Assembly: GCF_003664255.1 (NCBI RefSeq)
Contig: NZ_RCCV01000002.1
Span: 859,854 to 923,853 of the forward strand
Direction of reading: 5' to 3'
Length of the DNA: 64,000 nucleotides
DNA from: Micromonospora sp. M71_S20
GTDB taxonomy: Bacteria > Actinomycetota > Actinomycetes > Mycobacteriales > Micromonosporaceae
Shown: positions 1 through 8,140 of the stretch, piece after piece
Position numbering within the stretch: position 1 is the first letter of the stretch
How the letters are laid out: each line of letters begins with the position of its first letter
The notes under the pieces: generated by a model
The model's database searches: none
Seen by the model: only the letters and a program-made list of their open reading frames with translations
What the model was told of the DNA's origin: nothing
Position numbers and translations under genes: made by a program

Positions 1-364
1 TCAGCGCTTCCAGCTCGTCGGTGGCCCGGTCGCCGTCCATCACCGGCCGCCACCAGCCGACCTCGCGACCCGCCGGGCGGACCGGGCGGCTTTGCTCGTC
101 GAGGATCCAGGCGCGGGACTCGTAGAACAGGAACGGCCGGCCGTCGTGGCTGATCCGGATCTCCTGCGCGAAGTCGAAGTCCTCGATGGTGGGGAAGCCG
201 CCCCGCCCCCGGCCACGCCACACCCCGACGTACGGCAGCAGGCCGTCCAGCGTGGGGTGCAGCTTCGGACCGACACGCAGGTCGTGGCTCTCCTCGTAGG
301 GGTACGGGTCGACCGGCGGCGCGTTCAGCCACGGCGGTGGCTGCAGGGGGTTCTCGTCGCTCAC
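1..364 (-). CDS. FABP-family / nitrobindin-like heme protein (partial, runs off window)
   Basis: The reverse strand reads from GTG at 364 to the window edge without a stop (121 codons seen), so the C-terminus lies outside. The motif GxWxGxG is visible at residues 47-53 (GVWRGRG) followed by GGFP, and FDFAQEI and YESRAW follow. This is the signature of the bacterial FABP-like family (nitrobindin, DUF1794), small beta barrels that bind heme; bacterial members are proposed to isomerise peroxynitrite. Family length is about 160-220 residues, so roughly half is present. The apparent stop complement at 1-3 is out of frame. Family call is firm; heme binding is inferred from the family. Confidence 0.8.
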   Translation of the reverse strand, partial: MSDENPLQPPPWLNAPPVDPYPYEESHDLRVGPKLHPTLDGLLPYVGVWRGRGRGGFPTIEDFDFAQEIRISHDGRPFLFYESRAWILDEQSRPVRPAGREVGWWRPVMDGDRATDELEAL

Positions 365-416
365 CGGTTCACTCCGCCTCTCCGTCGGTGGCCACGACGG
401 CTCGCCGGGCCACCTT

Positions 417-466
417 CGTTCGCGACTGCGGGGCTCGCAGACCCGGCTCACTCCTCGCGCTCACCA
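417..466. repeat. Gene-junction repeat rich in GCGAGC/GCTCGC
   Basis: Short low-complexity stretch with repeated GAGC/GCTC words between the nitrobindin-like gene and the small membrane gene. It resembles the GAGCG-rich junction at 13463-13531. It runs into the end of the small ORF that stops at 461. Confidence 0.35.
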
Positions 467-565
467 GCGTCCTCTCGATATGCGTACGGCCAGGTAGACC
501 AGGCCACCGGCGAGCGCGCCCAGGCCGGCGACCAGCAGGCTGACGAACCCGATCTCGGTAACCAT
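461..565 (-). CDS. Small single-span membrane protein (34 aa)
   Basis: A 34-residue ORF: MVTEIGF, then a hydrophobic stretch (residues 7-27, rich in Leu, Val, Gly, Ala), then a basic tail RISRGRW. This fits a single helix with the basic end in the cytoplasm. I chose ATG 565 over the in-frame ATG 574 because TAGGAT lies 7 nt upstream of 565 and there is no Shine-Dalgarno, which suggests a leaderless mRNA. It is divergent from the DsrE gene with 24 nt between start codons. Function unknown; the architecture and promoter argue it is real, but short ORFs carry risk. Confidence 0.6.
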   Translation of the reverse strand: MVTEIGFVSLLVAGLGALAGGLVYLAVRISRGRW

Positions 566-572
566 CGTGACC

Positions 573-582
573 ATCCTATGCT
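573..582. promoter_or_regulatory. Two overlapping divergent -10 elements
   Basis: TAGGAT on the reverse strand (578-573) lies 7 nt before ATG 565, and TATGCT on the forward strand (577-582) lies 7 nt before ATG 590. The hexamers share 577-578, so the two leaderless promoters cannot both be bound at once. Confidence 0.55.
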
Positions 583-589
583 GGGCCCC

Positions 590-952
590 ATGGCCCGCAC
601 TCTCGTCGTCAAGGCCACCGCCGGCGCGGACGCCCCGGAGCGGTGCGCCCAGGCATTCACCGTCGCCGCCACCGCAGCCGCCGCCGGCCTGCACGTGTCG
701 CTCTGGCTGACCGGTGAGTCGACCTGGTTCGCGCTGCCCGGCCGCGCGCAGGAGTTCGAGCTGCCGCACTCGGCCCCGCTCGCCGAGCTGCTGCACGTGA
801 TCCTGACCACCGGCACGGTGACCGCCTGCACGCAGTGCGCCGCCCGGCGGGACATCGGGCCGGACGACGTGCTGCCGGGCGTCCGCATCGCCGGCGCCGC
901 GGTCTTCGTCGAGGAGGCGACGGCCGAGGGGGCCCAGGCCCTGGTCTACTGA
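590..952 (+). CDS. DsrE-family protein
   Basis: 120 residues beginning MARTLVVKATAGAD, with an alpha/beta DsrE-like pattern: strand LVVKAT, a long Ala-rich helix, strand HVSLWLTGES, and a CTQCAARR segment near residue 84. DsrE-family proteins are small cytoplasmic sulfur-relay or sulfurtransferase-like proteins; the CxxC-like pair here could carry sulfur, but this is inference. Start ATG 590 follows TATGCT by 7 nt; ATG 578 is in frame but lies within the -10. A thiosulfate sulfurtransferase lies 4 kb away, not in the same operon. Confidence 0.75.
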   Translation: MARTLVVKATAGADAPERCAQAFTVAATAAAAGLHVSLWLTGESTWFALPGRAQEFELPHSAPLAELLHVILTTGTVTACTQCAARRDIGPDDVLPGVRIAGAAVFVEEATAEGAQALVY

Positions 953-994
953 CCGCCGCCCACCGATACCGGCCCGACAGGTCGGGCAAATGCC

Positions 995-1000
995 TACGAT
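995..1000 (+). promoter_or_regulatory. Leaderless -10 for SCP2 gene
   Basis: TACGAT, 6 nt before GTG 1007. Confidence 0.5.
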
Positions 1001-1006
1001 TCGGGT

Positions 1007-1387
1007 GTGACCGAGGCGACGGAGCGGTTCTTCGAATCACTGCCGGCGCGCGCCCCCGAGGTGCTGGTGAGCCCGGTCAGCGGGACGATGCAGATCGACC
1101 TCGCGGAGGACGGCCAGACGGTGCACTGGCTGGTCCACCTCCGTCCGGGCGAGGTCGAGGTGAGCCGCAACCGGGGCCCCGCCGACGCGATCTGGTACAC
1201 CAGCGCGGACCTGTTCGACCGGCTCGTCACCGGCCGGGCCCAGGCGATCTCGTCGGTGCTGCGCAACGAGAGCAGCTTCAGCGGCGACGTCGTGCTCTTC
1301 CTGCTGTTCCACCGGTTCTTCCCCGACCCGCCCGGCACCCGGGACCCCCGCACCGTCGCCCGTGAACAGGCCGGGCGACTGCGGTGA
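1007..1387 (+). CDS. SCP2 sterol-binding-domain protein
   Basis: 126 residues. The middle (SGTMQIDLAEDGQTVHW, IWYTSADLFDRLVTGRAQA) matches the SCP2 fold, a hydrophobic-ligand or sterol-carrier domain; the ligand here is unknown. GTG 1007 is preceded by TACGAT at 6 nt and no Shine-Dalgarno. Its stop overlaps the start of the next gene in GTGA (1384-1387), so the two are probably translationally coupled. Pairing with a glycoside hydrolase suggests co-expression, but no common pathway is visible. Confidence 0.75.
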   Translation: MTEATERFFESLPARAPEVLVSPVSGTMQIDLAEDGQTVHWLVHLRPGEVEVSRNRGPADAIWYTSADLFDRLVTGRAQAISSVLRNESSFSGDVVLFLLFHRFFPDPPGTRDPRTVAREQAGRLR

Positions 1388-3441
1388 AGCAGCTGGTCAG
1401 CATCCTGGACGGCAACACCTTCCTGGTCAGCGACAACCGCGGCGACATCGAGCCGTCCCTCGACTTCCCGACCGGGCTCTTCTCGTTCGACACCCGGCAC
1501 CTCTCGACGTGGCTGCTGACCCTCGACGGCGAACGGCTGCACGCCCTCTCCGTCGACACCGCGGAGTCCTTCCGCACCCGGTTCTTCCTCGTCCCCGGCG
1601 AGCCGACGCACTACCTGGACGCGAAGGTCTCGATGATCCGGAGCCGGGCCATCGGCGGCAGCTTCGAGGAGGAACTGACGCTGCTGAACCACTCCGGGGA
1701 GGAGATGGAGTTCGTCGTCCACCTCGACATGGCCGCCGACTTCGCGGACCTGTTCGAGATCAAGCACGTCCGGCACAAGCAGGGCCACACCACCGCCACC
1801 GTCGGCGACAACGAGCTGCGCCTGGCCTACCGCCGGGAGCGGTTCCACCGCGAGACGGTCATCAGCACCAGCGCGCCCGCGCACATCGAGGTCTCCGGCA
1901 TGACCTACCGGGTCCGGGTCGGCCCGCGCGGCGAGTGGACGACCCGGCTGCACGTGTCGACCGTCGTCTACGGCGCGCGGGGCGAGGACATCCGGGCCAA
2001 CCTGCCGCAGTACGGAGGCAGTCGCGGCCCGGACGCGATCCGGGCCGAGCAGGACGAACTCGTCGCCCGGGCGCCGAAGCTCGGCTGCGACTGCCAGCCG
2101 CTGGCCGGGGCGTACCGGCAGAGCCTCAACGACCTGGCGGCGCTGCGCTACGAGTCGATCACCCTCGGCGTACGTCTGGTGGCCGCCGGCCTGCCGTGGT
2201 TCATGACCCTGTTCGGCCGGGACAGCATCATCACCTCGCTCCAGTTGGTGCCCTTCCTGCCGGAGCTGATCCCGCCGACCCTCATGATGCTGGCCGGCCT
2301 CCAGGGGCACCGGATCGACGACTTCCGGGACGAGGAGCCGGGCAAGATCCTGCACGAGCTGCGCTACGGCGAGACGGCGGGCTTCGAGGAACAGCCCCAC
2401 TCGCCGTACTACGGCTCGGCCGACTCGACGCCGCTGTTCGTCATCCTGCTCGACGAGTACGAGCGGTGGACCGGCAACGACAAGCTGGTACGGGGCCTGG
2501 AGGCCCAGGCCCGGGCCGCCCTCGCCTGGATCGACACGTACGGGGACCTGCTCGGCACCGGCCACCTCTGGTACCAGACCCGCAACCCGGACAGCGGGTT
2601 GGCGAACCAGTGCTGGAAGGACTCCTGGGACGCGATCTCGTACCGCGACGGCCGGTTCCCCGGCTTCCCCCGCGCCACCTGCGAACTCCAGGGCTACGCG
2701 TACGACGCGAAGATCCGCGGGGCCCGACTGGCCCGCGAGTTCTGGGGCGACCCCGCGTACGCCGACCGGCTGGAGCGGGAGGCGGCCGAGCTGAAGATGC
2801 GGTTCAACCGGGACTTCTGGATCCCGGAGCGGGAGTACTACGCGCTCGCCCTGGACGCCGACGGCCGGCAGGTGGACGCCCTCACCTCCAACATCGGGCA
2901 CCTGCTGTGGAGCGGCATCGTCGACGAGTCGCGGGCCGGTCGGATCGCCGAGCACCTGCTGGGGCCGCGGCTCTACTCCGGTTGGGGCGTCCGGACCCTC
3001 GCCGACGACCAGGGGCGGTACAACCCCGTCGGCTACCACGTCGGGACGGTCTGGCCGTTCGACAACTCGATCATCGCCTGGGGGCTGTGGCGGTACGGTT
3101 TCCGCAAGGAGGCCGGGCAGATCTGCGACGCGATGCTGGCCGCGTCCCGGTACTTCGACGGGCGGCTGCCGGAGGCCTTCGCCGGCTACGACCGGGCCGT
3201 CACCGACTACCCGGTGGAGTACCCCACCGCGTGCAGCCCACAGGCATGGTCGGCCGGCACGCCGCTGCTGCTGCTCCGGGTGATGCTGGGGCTGGAACCG
3301 CAGGGCGACCACCTGATCATCGACCCCGCCGTGCCCGAGGGGATGGGGCGGATCGAGCTGCTCGACATCCCCGGCCGCTGGGGCCGGGTCGACGCCCTGG
3401 GCCGCAGCCGCACCCCGCACGACCACCCGCGCAGCCGCTGA
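1384..3441 (+). CDS. Glycogen-debranching-type glycosidase (amylo-alpha-1,6-glucosidase family)
   Basis: 685 residues. An N-terminal beta-rich domain (about 1-230; LVSDNRGDIEPS, FSFDTRHLSTW) matches the bacterial glycogen debranching N-terminal domain. A C-terminal (alpha/alpha)6-type catalytic domain follows (LPWFMTLFGRDSIITS near 270, CWKDSWDAISY, HVGTVWPFDNSIIAWGL, EYPTACSPQAWSAG). Such enzymes hydrolyse alpha-glucan branches or related oligosaccharides in the cytosol; no signal peptide is seen. GTG 1384 overlaps the upstream stop by 4 nt. The gene ends 8 nt before a convergent neighbour. Exact substrate is not determinable from the sequence. Confidence 0.85.
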   Translation: MKQLVSILDGNTFLVSDNRGDIEPSLDFPTGLFSFDTRHLSTWLLTLDGERLHALSVDTAESFRTRFFLVPGEPTHYLDAKVSMIRSRAIGGSFEEELTLLNHSGEEMEFVVHLDMAADFADLFEIKHVRHKQGHTTATVGDNELRLAYRRERFHRETVISTSAPAHIEVSGMTYRVRVGPRGEWTTRLHVSTVVYGARGEDIRANLPQYGGSRGPDAIRAEQDELVARAPKLGCDCQPLAGAYRQSLNDLAALRYESITLGVRLVAAGLPWFMTLFGRDSIITSLQLVPFLPELIPPTLMMLAGLQGHRIDDFRDEEPGKILHELRYGETAGFEEQPHSPYYGSADSTPLFVILLDEYERWTGNDKLVRGLEAQARAALAWIDTYGDLLGTGHLWYQTRNPDSGLANQCWKDSWDAISYRDGRFPGFPRATCELQGYAYDAKIRGARLAREFWGDPAYADRLEREAAELKMRFNRDFWIPEREYYALALDADGRQVDALTSNIGHLLWSGIVDESRAGRIAEHLLGPRLYSGWGVRTLADDQGRYNPVGYHVGTVWPFDNSIIAWGLWRYGFRKEAGQICDAMLAASRYFDGRLPEAFAGYDRAVTDYPVEYPTACSPQAWSAGTPLLLLRVMLGLEPQGDHLIIDPAVPEGMGRIELLDIPGRWGRVDALGRSRTPHDHPRSR

Positions 3442-3449
3442 CGCACTCC

Positions 3450-4316
3450 TCAGGCGGGGCAGCCGGTGTTGACCGAGACGACGACATGGTCGCCCGAGAG
3501 GTCGGCGACGACGGTGACCGGGCCACGGCGGTAGGCGTACGCCTGCGGGTCGTCCAGCACCGGGAGGCGGGTGACGGGGGCCAGTGCGGCGGTCGGGGAT
3601 GCGGGGGCCGGCACGCCGACGGAGCGCACGGAGCGGGCGGTGCCACCGCCGGGGCAGGGCGCGGTGACCACCCGTTCGGTAGCTTGACCGGCCGGAGCCC
3701 CGAGGGCCCGGAGCGCCTCCCCGAGGGCGTCCGCCTCCGCACCGGCGGCATCGGCCGCGGGTACGTCGTAGCCGCCGCCCACCGGCCGACAGCCGGTGTC
3801 GACGGTCAGCCGGACCCGGCCGTCACCCGCGACCCCGCCGGAGACGGTGACGAACTCGCCCGCGTCGCCGCGCAACCGGGGGCCGTCCGAGGTGACCCGG
3901 ACCCCGGCCCGCCAGTCCGCCGGCAGCCGGTCGGCGACCCGCTCCAGCAGCGTCGCCTCCCCGCCGGCCGCGACGAAGACGTCCATCCCACGCGACAGCT
4001 CCGCGCCGTCGGCGAACGGGGTGACGCGGCAGCCCCGGTCGACCTCGGGCGGAGTCAGCACGGCGGTGTCGCCGGCCGCCGCGACCAGCGCGCCGATCGC
4101 GCGGTCGACGACGGAACCGGCCTCGGTCAGGGTGCGCTGCTCCCGGACCGTCGGCGGGTCGTTGCGCACCGAGGTCCAGGTCAGCGCCGCCAGCAGCACC
4201 GCCCACGCCACCGTGGCGGCGAGCAGCCAGCGCCACCGCCGCCCGGGGGACGCCGGTCGACCGGGACCGGTAGGCGGGGCCTGCCCCGCCGCTTCCACGC
4301 CGTTCACGGGGGCCAT
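3450..4316 (-). CDS. Membrane-anchored hypothetical protein, one N-terminal helix
   Basis: 288 residues: Pro/Gly-rich cytoplasmic tail ending GRRWRW, one transmembrane helix (about 30-48), then a soluble outer domain of 240 residues with five to six cysteines (GCRVTPFADG, DTGCRPVGGGYDVP, APCPGGG, NTGCPA at the end), which could form disulfides outside the cell. I recognise no family. ATG 4316; convergent with the debranching gene and separated by a hairpin (4352-4383) from DUF1416 behind it. Probably an actinobacterial envelope protein of unknown role. Confidence 0.65.
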   Translation of the reverse strand: MAPVNGVEAAGQAPPTGPGRPASPGRRWRWLLAATVAWAVLLAALTWTSVRNDPPTVREQRTLTEAGSVVDRAIGALVAAAGDTAVLTPPEVDRGCRVTPFADGAELSRGMDVFVAAGGEATLLERVADRLPADWRAGVRVTSDGPRLRGDAGEFVTVSGGVAGDGRVRLTVDTGCRPVGGGYDVPAADAAGAEADALGEALRALGAPAGQATERVVTAPCPGGGTARSVRSVGVPAPASPTAALAPVTRLPVLDDPQAYAYRRGPVTVVADLSGDHVVVSVNTGCPA

Positions 4317-4351
4317 CGTGTCACGCCGGTCGGCCGCGCCCGGAGACGGTC

Positions 4352-4383
4352 GTGGCCCGCCACCTGTGAAGGGGACGGGCCAC
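4352..4383. terminator. Hairpin between DUF1416 gene and membrane protein
   Basis: GTGGCCCG (4352-4359) pairs perfectly with CGGGCCAC (4376-4383). It lies 24 nt past the DUF1416 stop on the reverse strand. There is no T-tract, as is common in high-GC genomes. Confidence 0.5.
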
Positions 4384-4406
4384 GGGCCGATCAGAGCGTG
4401 GGGGGG

Positions 4407-4730
4407 TCAGGAGGCGACCGTGACGGTGACCTCGTTGATGCCGCGCGCGGCGGTCACGGCGGTGTCGCCGTTGCCGTGCCGGGAGAGCGCCCGCAGGGTC
4501 CAGGCACCCGGCGCGGCGAAGAACCGGAACTGGCCGGCCGGCGAGGTCACCACCTCGGCGGTGAACTCCCCGGTCGAGTCGAGCAGCCGGACGTACGCGC
4601 CCGGGACGGCCTCGCCCGCGTCGGACCGGACGACGCCGGTGATCACGGTTTCCTTCTCCAGGTCCAGGCTCGCGGGCAGCGGGGCGGCCTGGTCGGGGGC
4701 TGCGCAGCCGGCAGCGGTGGGTGCGGTCAT
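4407..4730 (-). CDS. DUF1416 protein (SseC-like)
   Basis: 107 residues with the carboxypeptidase-regulatory-like beta fold pattern: ITGVVRSDAGEAVPGAYVRL, then FTAEVVTSPAGQFRFFAAPGAWTLR. In Mycobacterium the DUF1416 gene sseC sits beside a cysA-type thiosulfate sulfurtransferase, and the same order is seen here with 3 nt between genes. Its biochemical role is not established; context supports sulfur metabolism. A Cys near the N-terminus (GCAAP) is visible. Confidence 0.8.
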   Translation of the reverse strand: MTAPTAAGCAAPDQAAPLPASLDLEKETVITGVVRSDAGEAVPGAYVRLLDSTGEFTAEVVTSPAGQFRFFAAPGAWTLRALSRHGNGDTAVTAARGINEVTVTVAS

Positions 4731-4733
4731 GAC

Positions 4734-5582
4734 TCAGGCCTCCCCGGGCTCGTCACCGAGCGCGACCGGCACGCCGACCAGCGAGCCGTACTCGGTCCAG
4801 GATCCGTCGTAGTTCTTCACGTTGCGGTGGCCGAGCAGCTCCTGGAGCACGAACCACGAGTGCGAGGAACGCTCGCCGATCCGGCAGTACGCGATGGTCT
4901 CGCGGCCGTCGTCCAGCCCGGCGTCGGCGTAGATCTTGCGCAGCTCGTCGTCGGACTTGAAGGTGCCGTCCTCGTTGGCCGCCTTGGACCACGGCACGCT
5001 GATCGCCGTGGGGATGTGCCCGGCCCGCTGCGCCTGCTCCTGCGGCAGGTGGGCGGGGGCGAGCAGCCGGCCGGCGAACTCGTCGGGGCTGCGCACGTCG
5101 ACCAGGTTCTTGGTGCCGATGGCGGCCACGACCTCGTCGCGGAAGGCCCGGATCGAGGTGTCCGGCTCCTGCGCCACGTACTGCGTCGCCGGGCGGCTCA
5201 CCGCGTCGGTGACCAGCGGACGGGCGTCGAGCTCCCACTTCTTGCGACCGCCGTCGAGCAGCTTCACGTCGCGGTGGCCGTAGAGCTTGAAGTACCAGTA
5301 CGCGTACGCGGCGAACCAGTTGTTGTTGCCGCCGTAGAGGATGACGGTGTCGTCGTTGCTGATGCCCCGCTCGGAGAGCAGCGCCTCGAACTGGCTCTTG
5401 TTGACGAAGTCCCGGCGCACCTGGTCCTGGAGGTCGGTCTTCCAGTCCAGCTTGATCGCGCCGGCGATGTGGCCGGTGTCGTAGGCCGAGGTGTCCTCGT
5501 CGACCTCGACGAAGACGACGCCCGGGGCGTCGAGGTTCTTCTCGGCCCATTCGGCCGAGACGAGTGCGGTGTCGCGACTCAT
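4734..5582 (-). CDS. Thiosulfate sulfurtransferase (two rhodanese domains)
   Basis: 282 residues with two rhodanese domains. The first (about 5-120) is inactive (YGGNNNWFAAY where the catalytic loop should be). The second carries the catalytic loop CRIGERSSHSW with Cys233. CRxGxR favours thiosulfate over mercaptopyruvate as sulfur donor. The ORF is open to 5630, but ATG 5582 has AGGGAG about 8 nt upstream and begins the conserved MSRDTALV. It leads a two-gene unit with DUF1416. A Cys-rich leader peptide lies 208 nt upstream and probably adjusts expression to cysteine supply. Confidence 0.9.
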   Translation of the reverse strand: MSRDTALVSAEWAEKNLDAPGVVFVEVDEDTSAYDTGHIAGAIKLDWKTDLQDQVRRDFVNKSQFEALLSERGISNDDTVILYGGNNNWFAAYAYWYFKLYGHRDVKLLDGGRKKWELDARPLVTDAVSRPATQYVAQEPDTSIRAFRDEVVAAIGTKNLVDVRSPDEFAGRLLAPAHLPQEQAQRAGHIPTAISVPWSKAANEDGTFKSDDELRKIYADAGLDDGRETIAYCRIGERSSHSWFVLQELLGHRNVKNYDGSWTEYGSLVGVPVALGDEPGEA

Positions 5583-5734
5583 CAGATCACTCCCTGGTGA
5601 GGATGAATGGTGAACCAGCACGAGGGGCATCGAAAGTCATGACGATCGCACCACGCGCGGGATCCACCGTATGGACGGATCACGGGTTCGTGCGACGGCG
5701 CCGCTGCCGGGCGTGGAAAGAGAGCACGGAGACG

Positions 5735-5803
5735 AAAAAAAGCCCCTGCGTGCCGATGGCCGCTTAGGCGGCCGAGGACAGCCCCGCCGTCAGATGACGG
5801 GGC
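5735..5803 (-). promoter_or_regulatory. Possible attenuator between Cys leader peptide and sulfurtransferase
   Basis: On the reverse strand the end of the leader ORF holds GCCCC (5803-5799). This can pair with GGGGC in 5787-5781, or with GGGGC at 5746-5742, which is followed by seven T (5741-5735). A GGCCGC/GCGGCC hairpin lies between. The layout allows mutually exclusive terminator and antiterminator folds. Inference only. Confidence 0.35.
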
Positions 5804-5867
5804 GACACAGGCAGGTGGCCACGCGGCACAGGTCGACCGCGCGCCGTTTGGTGAGGAGCGTCCCCAT
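5790..5867 (-). CDS. Cys-rich leader peptide (25 aa)
   Basis: A 25-residue ORF, ATG 5867 to TGA 5790, with the core KRRAVDLCRVATCLCR. This matches the family of actinobacterial 'putative leader peptides' with a basic start, VDLCRV and a terminal Cys cluster that precede sulfur-assimilation operons. Three Cys codons (14, 19, 21) lie near the end, where a ribosome starved for Cys-tRNA would stall. TAGGCT lies 8 nt before the ATG. Known mycobacterial relatives act as Cys-responsive attenuators; that role here is inferred from position ahead of the sulfurtransferase. Confidence 0.75.
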   Translation of the reverse strand: MGTLLTKRRAVDLCRVATCLCRPVI

Positions 5868-5875
5868 GAGCAGGG

Positions 5876-5881
5876 AGCCTA
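5876..5881 (-). promoter_or_regulatory. -10 for Cys leader / sulfurtransferase unit
   Basis: TAGGCT (5881-5876), 8 nt before ATG 5867. The leader would be nearly leaderless. Confidence 0.5.
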
Positions 5882-5928
5882 CCAGCCGGGGGCGGGGGCA
5901 CCAGCGGGCCGACCAGCATCCGGGACGC

Positions 5929-5948
5929 CGGGGCGGGCACCCGCCCCG
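5929..5948. terminator. Hairpin downstream of LmeA-like gene
   Basis: CGGGGCGG (5929-5936) pairs with CCGCCCCG (5941-5948) with loop GCAC. It begins 12 nt past the LmeA-like stop on the reverse strand. It separates that gene from the Cys-leader promoter. Confidence 0.5.
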
Positions 5949-5959
5949 CGCCCGTCGGA

Positions 5960-6748
5960 TCAGCCGGCGGCCGAGTTGATCGGCACGTTCCTGGCGTCCG
6001 CGGTGACGGCCAGCCCCTCGGGCAGCGGCCGGACCTCCCGGACGGCGAGCTGGAACGGCAACTCGGGCAGGGGCACGTCGATGGAGATGCTGCGGGCGTA
6101 GTTGTTCAGCAGCGTCCGGGCCAGCGGCAGGTTCGGCAGGCCGTCGGCGTTCAGGTCGTTGAAGCGCAGCGCCACCTGCCCCTCCTTGCCGACCGTGATC
6201 TCGGCGGTGCCGGTCACGGTGAGCCGCTGGCCGAGGATGTCGACCGGGGCGGTGACGGCCAGCCGGCCGTTCTGCTCGCCGAGGGTCAGCCCCGGCCGGT
6301 CGAGCAGCTTGGCGAGGCTGTCGTAGCTGATGGTGCCCGTCCCGTCGACCGTCTCGGCGACCACGTCACCCTGCCCCGAACGAATGGTGTCGAGCGAGGC
6401 GCGCACGTTGCGGGCGTCCACGTCGAGCTTCGGCAGCGCGACCGCGTCGCCCCGCACCGAGCCCTGCACGTCGCGCAGCGCGATGGAGATGCGCTCGTAG
6501 CGGCCGTCGAGCACCTGGGTGAGGAACGGGACCCCGCCGACCTCCACCTCCGGCGGCGAGGACTGTGCGCCCTGCTTGGCGATCTCCTGCCGGACCTGGT
6601 CGGCGATGGCCCGCTCGGCCACCCCGACGGCGATCCGGTCGGCCACCACGATCAGGCCGCCCAGGACCAGCAGCAGCACGACGAGGGTGATGAGCACCTT
6701 GCGTCCGCGTCGCCGGGGCCGCTCCTCGTACGTGTCGTCGTGCGCCAC
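5960..6748 (-). CDS. LmeA-family (DUF2993) phospholipid-binding protein
   Basis: 262 residues: polar start (HDDTYEERPRRRGRK), one transmembrane helix (about 18-40, VLITLVVLLLVLGGLIV), then an outer domain with DUF2993 features (GGVPFLTQVLDGRYERISIALRDV, LPKLDVDARNV). LmeA of mycobacteria is a periplasmic lipid-binding protein needed for lipomannan elongation; a comparable lipid-handling role is inferred. The ORF is open to 6886, but GTG 6748 has AGGAGG 4 nt upstream. A gene of the same orientation ends 82 nt before it. Confidence 0.8.
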   Translation of the reverse strand: MAHDDTYEERPRRRGRKVLITLVVLLLVLGGLIVVADRIAVGVAERAIADQVRQEIAKQGAQSSPPEVEVGGVPFLTQVLDGRYERISIALRDVQGSVRGDAVALPKLDVDARNVRASLDTIRSGQGDVVAETVDGTGTISYDSLAKLLDRPGLTLGEQNGRLAVTAPVDILGQRLTVTGTAEITVGKEGQVALRFNDLNADGLPNLPLARTLLNNYARSISIDVPLPELPFQLAVREVRPLPEGLAVTADARNVPINSAAG

Positions 6749-6830
6749 GCCGCCTCCTGTCGTCAGTGCCGAGGGTGCCGCGGAGCGGCCCACCGGTGGT
6801 ACCCGATCGGGGAAAAGCTCAATCGCCGCG

Positions 6831-7889
6831 TCAGAGAACGAGCTTGCACATGGCGTACGCGGCCGGCGCGGCCAGGGCGAAGCCACCGAGGGGCCCCTGC
6901 ATGTGCCGGGCCACCCACATGGTCGGCGGCTCCCCCGCCATCTGCCGGCCCGCCTCGGCGTACCCGACGGCGAGGTCGGCCAGCACGGCGGTGACCGCCG
7001 CGACCAGCCCGATGATCGCGGCGCGGGTCGGGGTGAAGGGCGTCACCAGGTAGCTGCCGAGGAGGGCGCTGACCAGCGTGCCGACCATCGCGCCGGCGAC
7101 CACGCCGGCCGCGCCCCGGGGCACCTGGGGGGCCAGCCGCGGCCACGGCGCGAACGCGTCGGTCAGCCGGGCGACGGTGAGCGCGACCGCGCTGGCGGTG
7201 AGGCACACCGTGATGGCCTGGGTGCCCGCCGGGATCCGGCTGAGCACGATCAGGGTGGCGAAGGCGACGACGCCGACCACGATCAGCAGGGTGCTGCCGA
7301 GGGAGTCGGTCACCCGCACCCGGTCGACCCGCCGGACGAGCTGGCCGAGCACCCCCAGGGCGAAGCCACCCGCCGCGACGTAGCCCAGCGGCGCCAGGCC
7401 GGCGACGTCCGTCTGCACGGCCGCGGTGTCGGCCGCCACCGCCGCGCCGACGCTGACCGCGGCCACCAGCAGCAGCGCGGGCGGCCGCATGGCCATCGTC
7501 CAGGCCAGCACGAAGAGCAACTGCACGCCGAAGATGACGAACGCGAAGGGCAGCCGGTGCCCCGGGCCGGAGGTCTGCGCCCCGAGCACCAGACCCACCC
7601 CGAGCAGCGCGGCGAACCCGGCGACGGTCAGCGCGAGCGGGCGGCGCACCTCGACCGGCTCGACCGGTTCCTCGTCCGGCTCGTCGTCCGGCTCGTCGTC
7701 GGGCCGGCGGGCGGGCTCACCGGCCCGCCGGGCGCGACGCGGGCCGCTGCGCTCCCGGCGCTCGCCGTCGTCGGGGGCCGGCCCGGTGCGCGGCGCCGGC
7801 GGCTGGCCACGGGACGGGCCGGACGGCCCGGGGCGGGGCCCGTCGGGCCACTGGTCGCGGCCGGTCTCGGGCGAGCTGGAGGGAAACAC
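6831..7889 (-). CDS. Polytopic membrane protein of unknown function
   Basis: 352 residues: an 85-residue cytoplasmic tail, very Pro/Arg/Asp-rich with a repeat ([18 protein letters not shown]), then about 9-10 hydrophobic helices ([20 protein letters not shown] through [15 protein letters not shown]). No catalytic motif is recognised. GTG 7889 has no Shine-Dalgarno, and CACGAT lies 6 nt upstream, a weak leaderless -10. It lies upstream of the LmeA-like gene in the same direction, so both may act at the envelope. Transporter or lipid-enzyme roles cannot be told apart. Confidence 0.65.
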   Translation of the reverse strand: MFPSSSPETGRDQWPDGPRPGPSGPSRGQPPAPRTGPAPDDGERRERSGPRRARRAGEPARRPDDEPDDEPDEEPVEPVEVRRPLALTVAGFAALLGVGLVLGAQTSGPGHRLPFAFVIFGVQLLFVLAWTMAMRPPALLLVAAVSVGAAVAADTAAVQTDVAGLAPLGYVAAGGFALGVLGQLVRRVDRVRVTDSLGSTLLIVVGVVAFATLIVLSRIPAGTQAITVCLTASAVALTVARLTDAFAPWPRLAPQVPRGAAGVVAGAMVGTLVSALLGSYLVTPFTPTRAAIIGLVAAVTAVLADLAVGYAEAGRQMAGEPPTMWVARHMQGPLGGFALAAPAAYAMCKLVL

Positions 7890-8140
7890 GCCCCGATCGT
7901 GCCAGACCCGCCGGCCGGCGCGGGGGTCACGGTTTCGGCAACGTTAAAACCTGGGGCACGATCAGGGGCAAGCCGGGCAAACGGGAAAGGACGCGGAGGC
8001 GCGACCGGGGCGATCGGTTACGCTCAAGCCGTTACCCGCCCCGTCAGCGACGCCGGGACCACGCAAGTTCATCAGCGTCACACCCCGCCACGGAGTGCGC
8101 TGGTCGCGCGCGGCCGACGGCCGCCGGGACGGAGGTGATC

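Noticed and set aside
3..364. Stop codon at the left edge for the nitrobindin-like gene
   Set aside because: TCA at 1-3 is one base out of frame; the gene continues beyond the window.
994..3426. An 810-codon reverse-strand frame over the debranching gene
   Set aside because: Antisense shadow of a gene with clear glycosidase motifs.
1362..5600. A 1412-codon open frame on the forward strand
   Set aside because: It runs antisense or out of frame across four well-supported genes. Composition is Arg/Gly/Pro-rich without domains. Long shadow frames are expected at this GC content.
8014..8035. Possible GlnR or PhoP box (GGTTAC...CGTTACCC) upstream of glnR
   Set aside because: GlnR sites are inverted GTnAC-n6-GnAAC; here both halves are direct repeats with 13-bp spacing, which also does not fit the 11-bp PhoP period.
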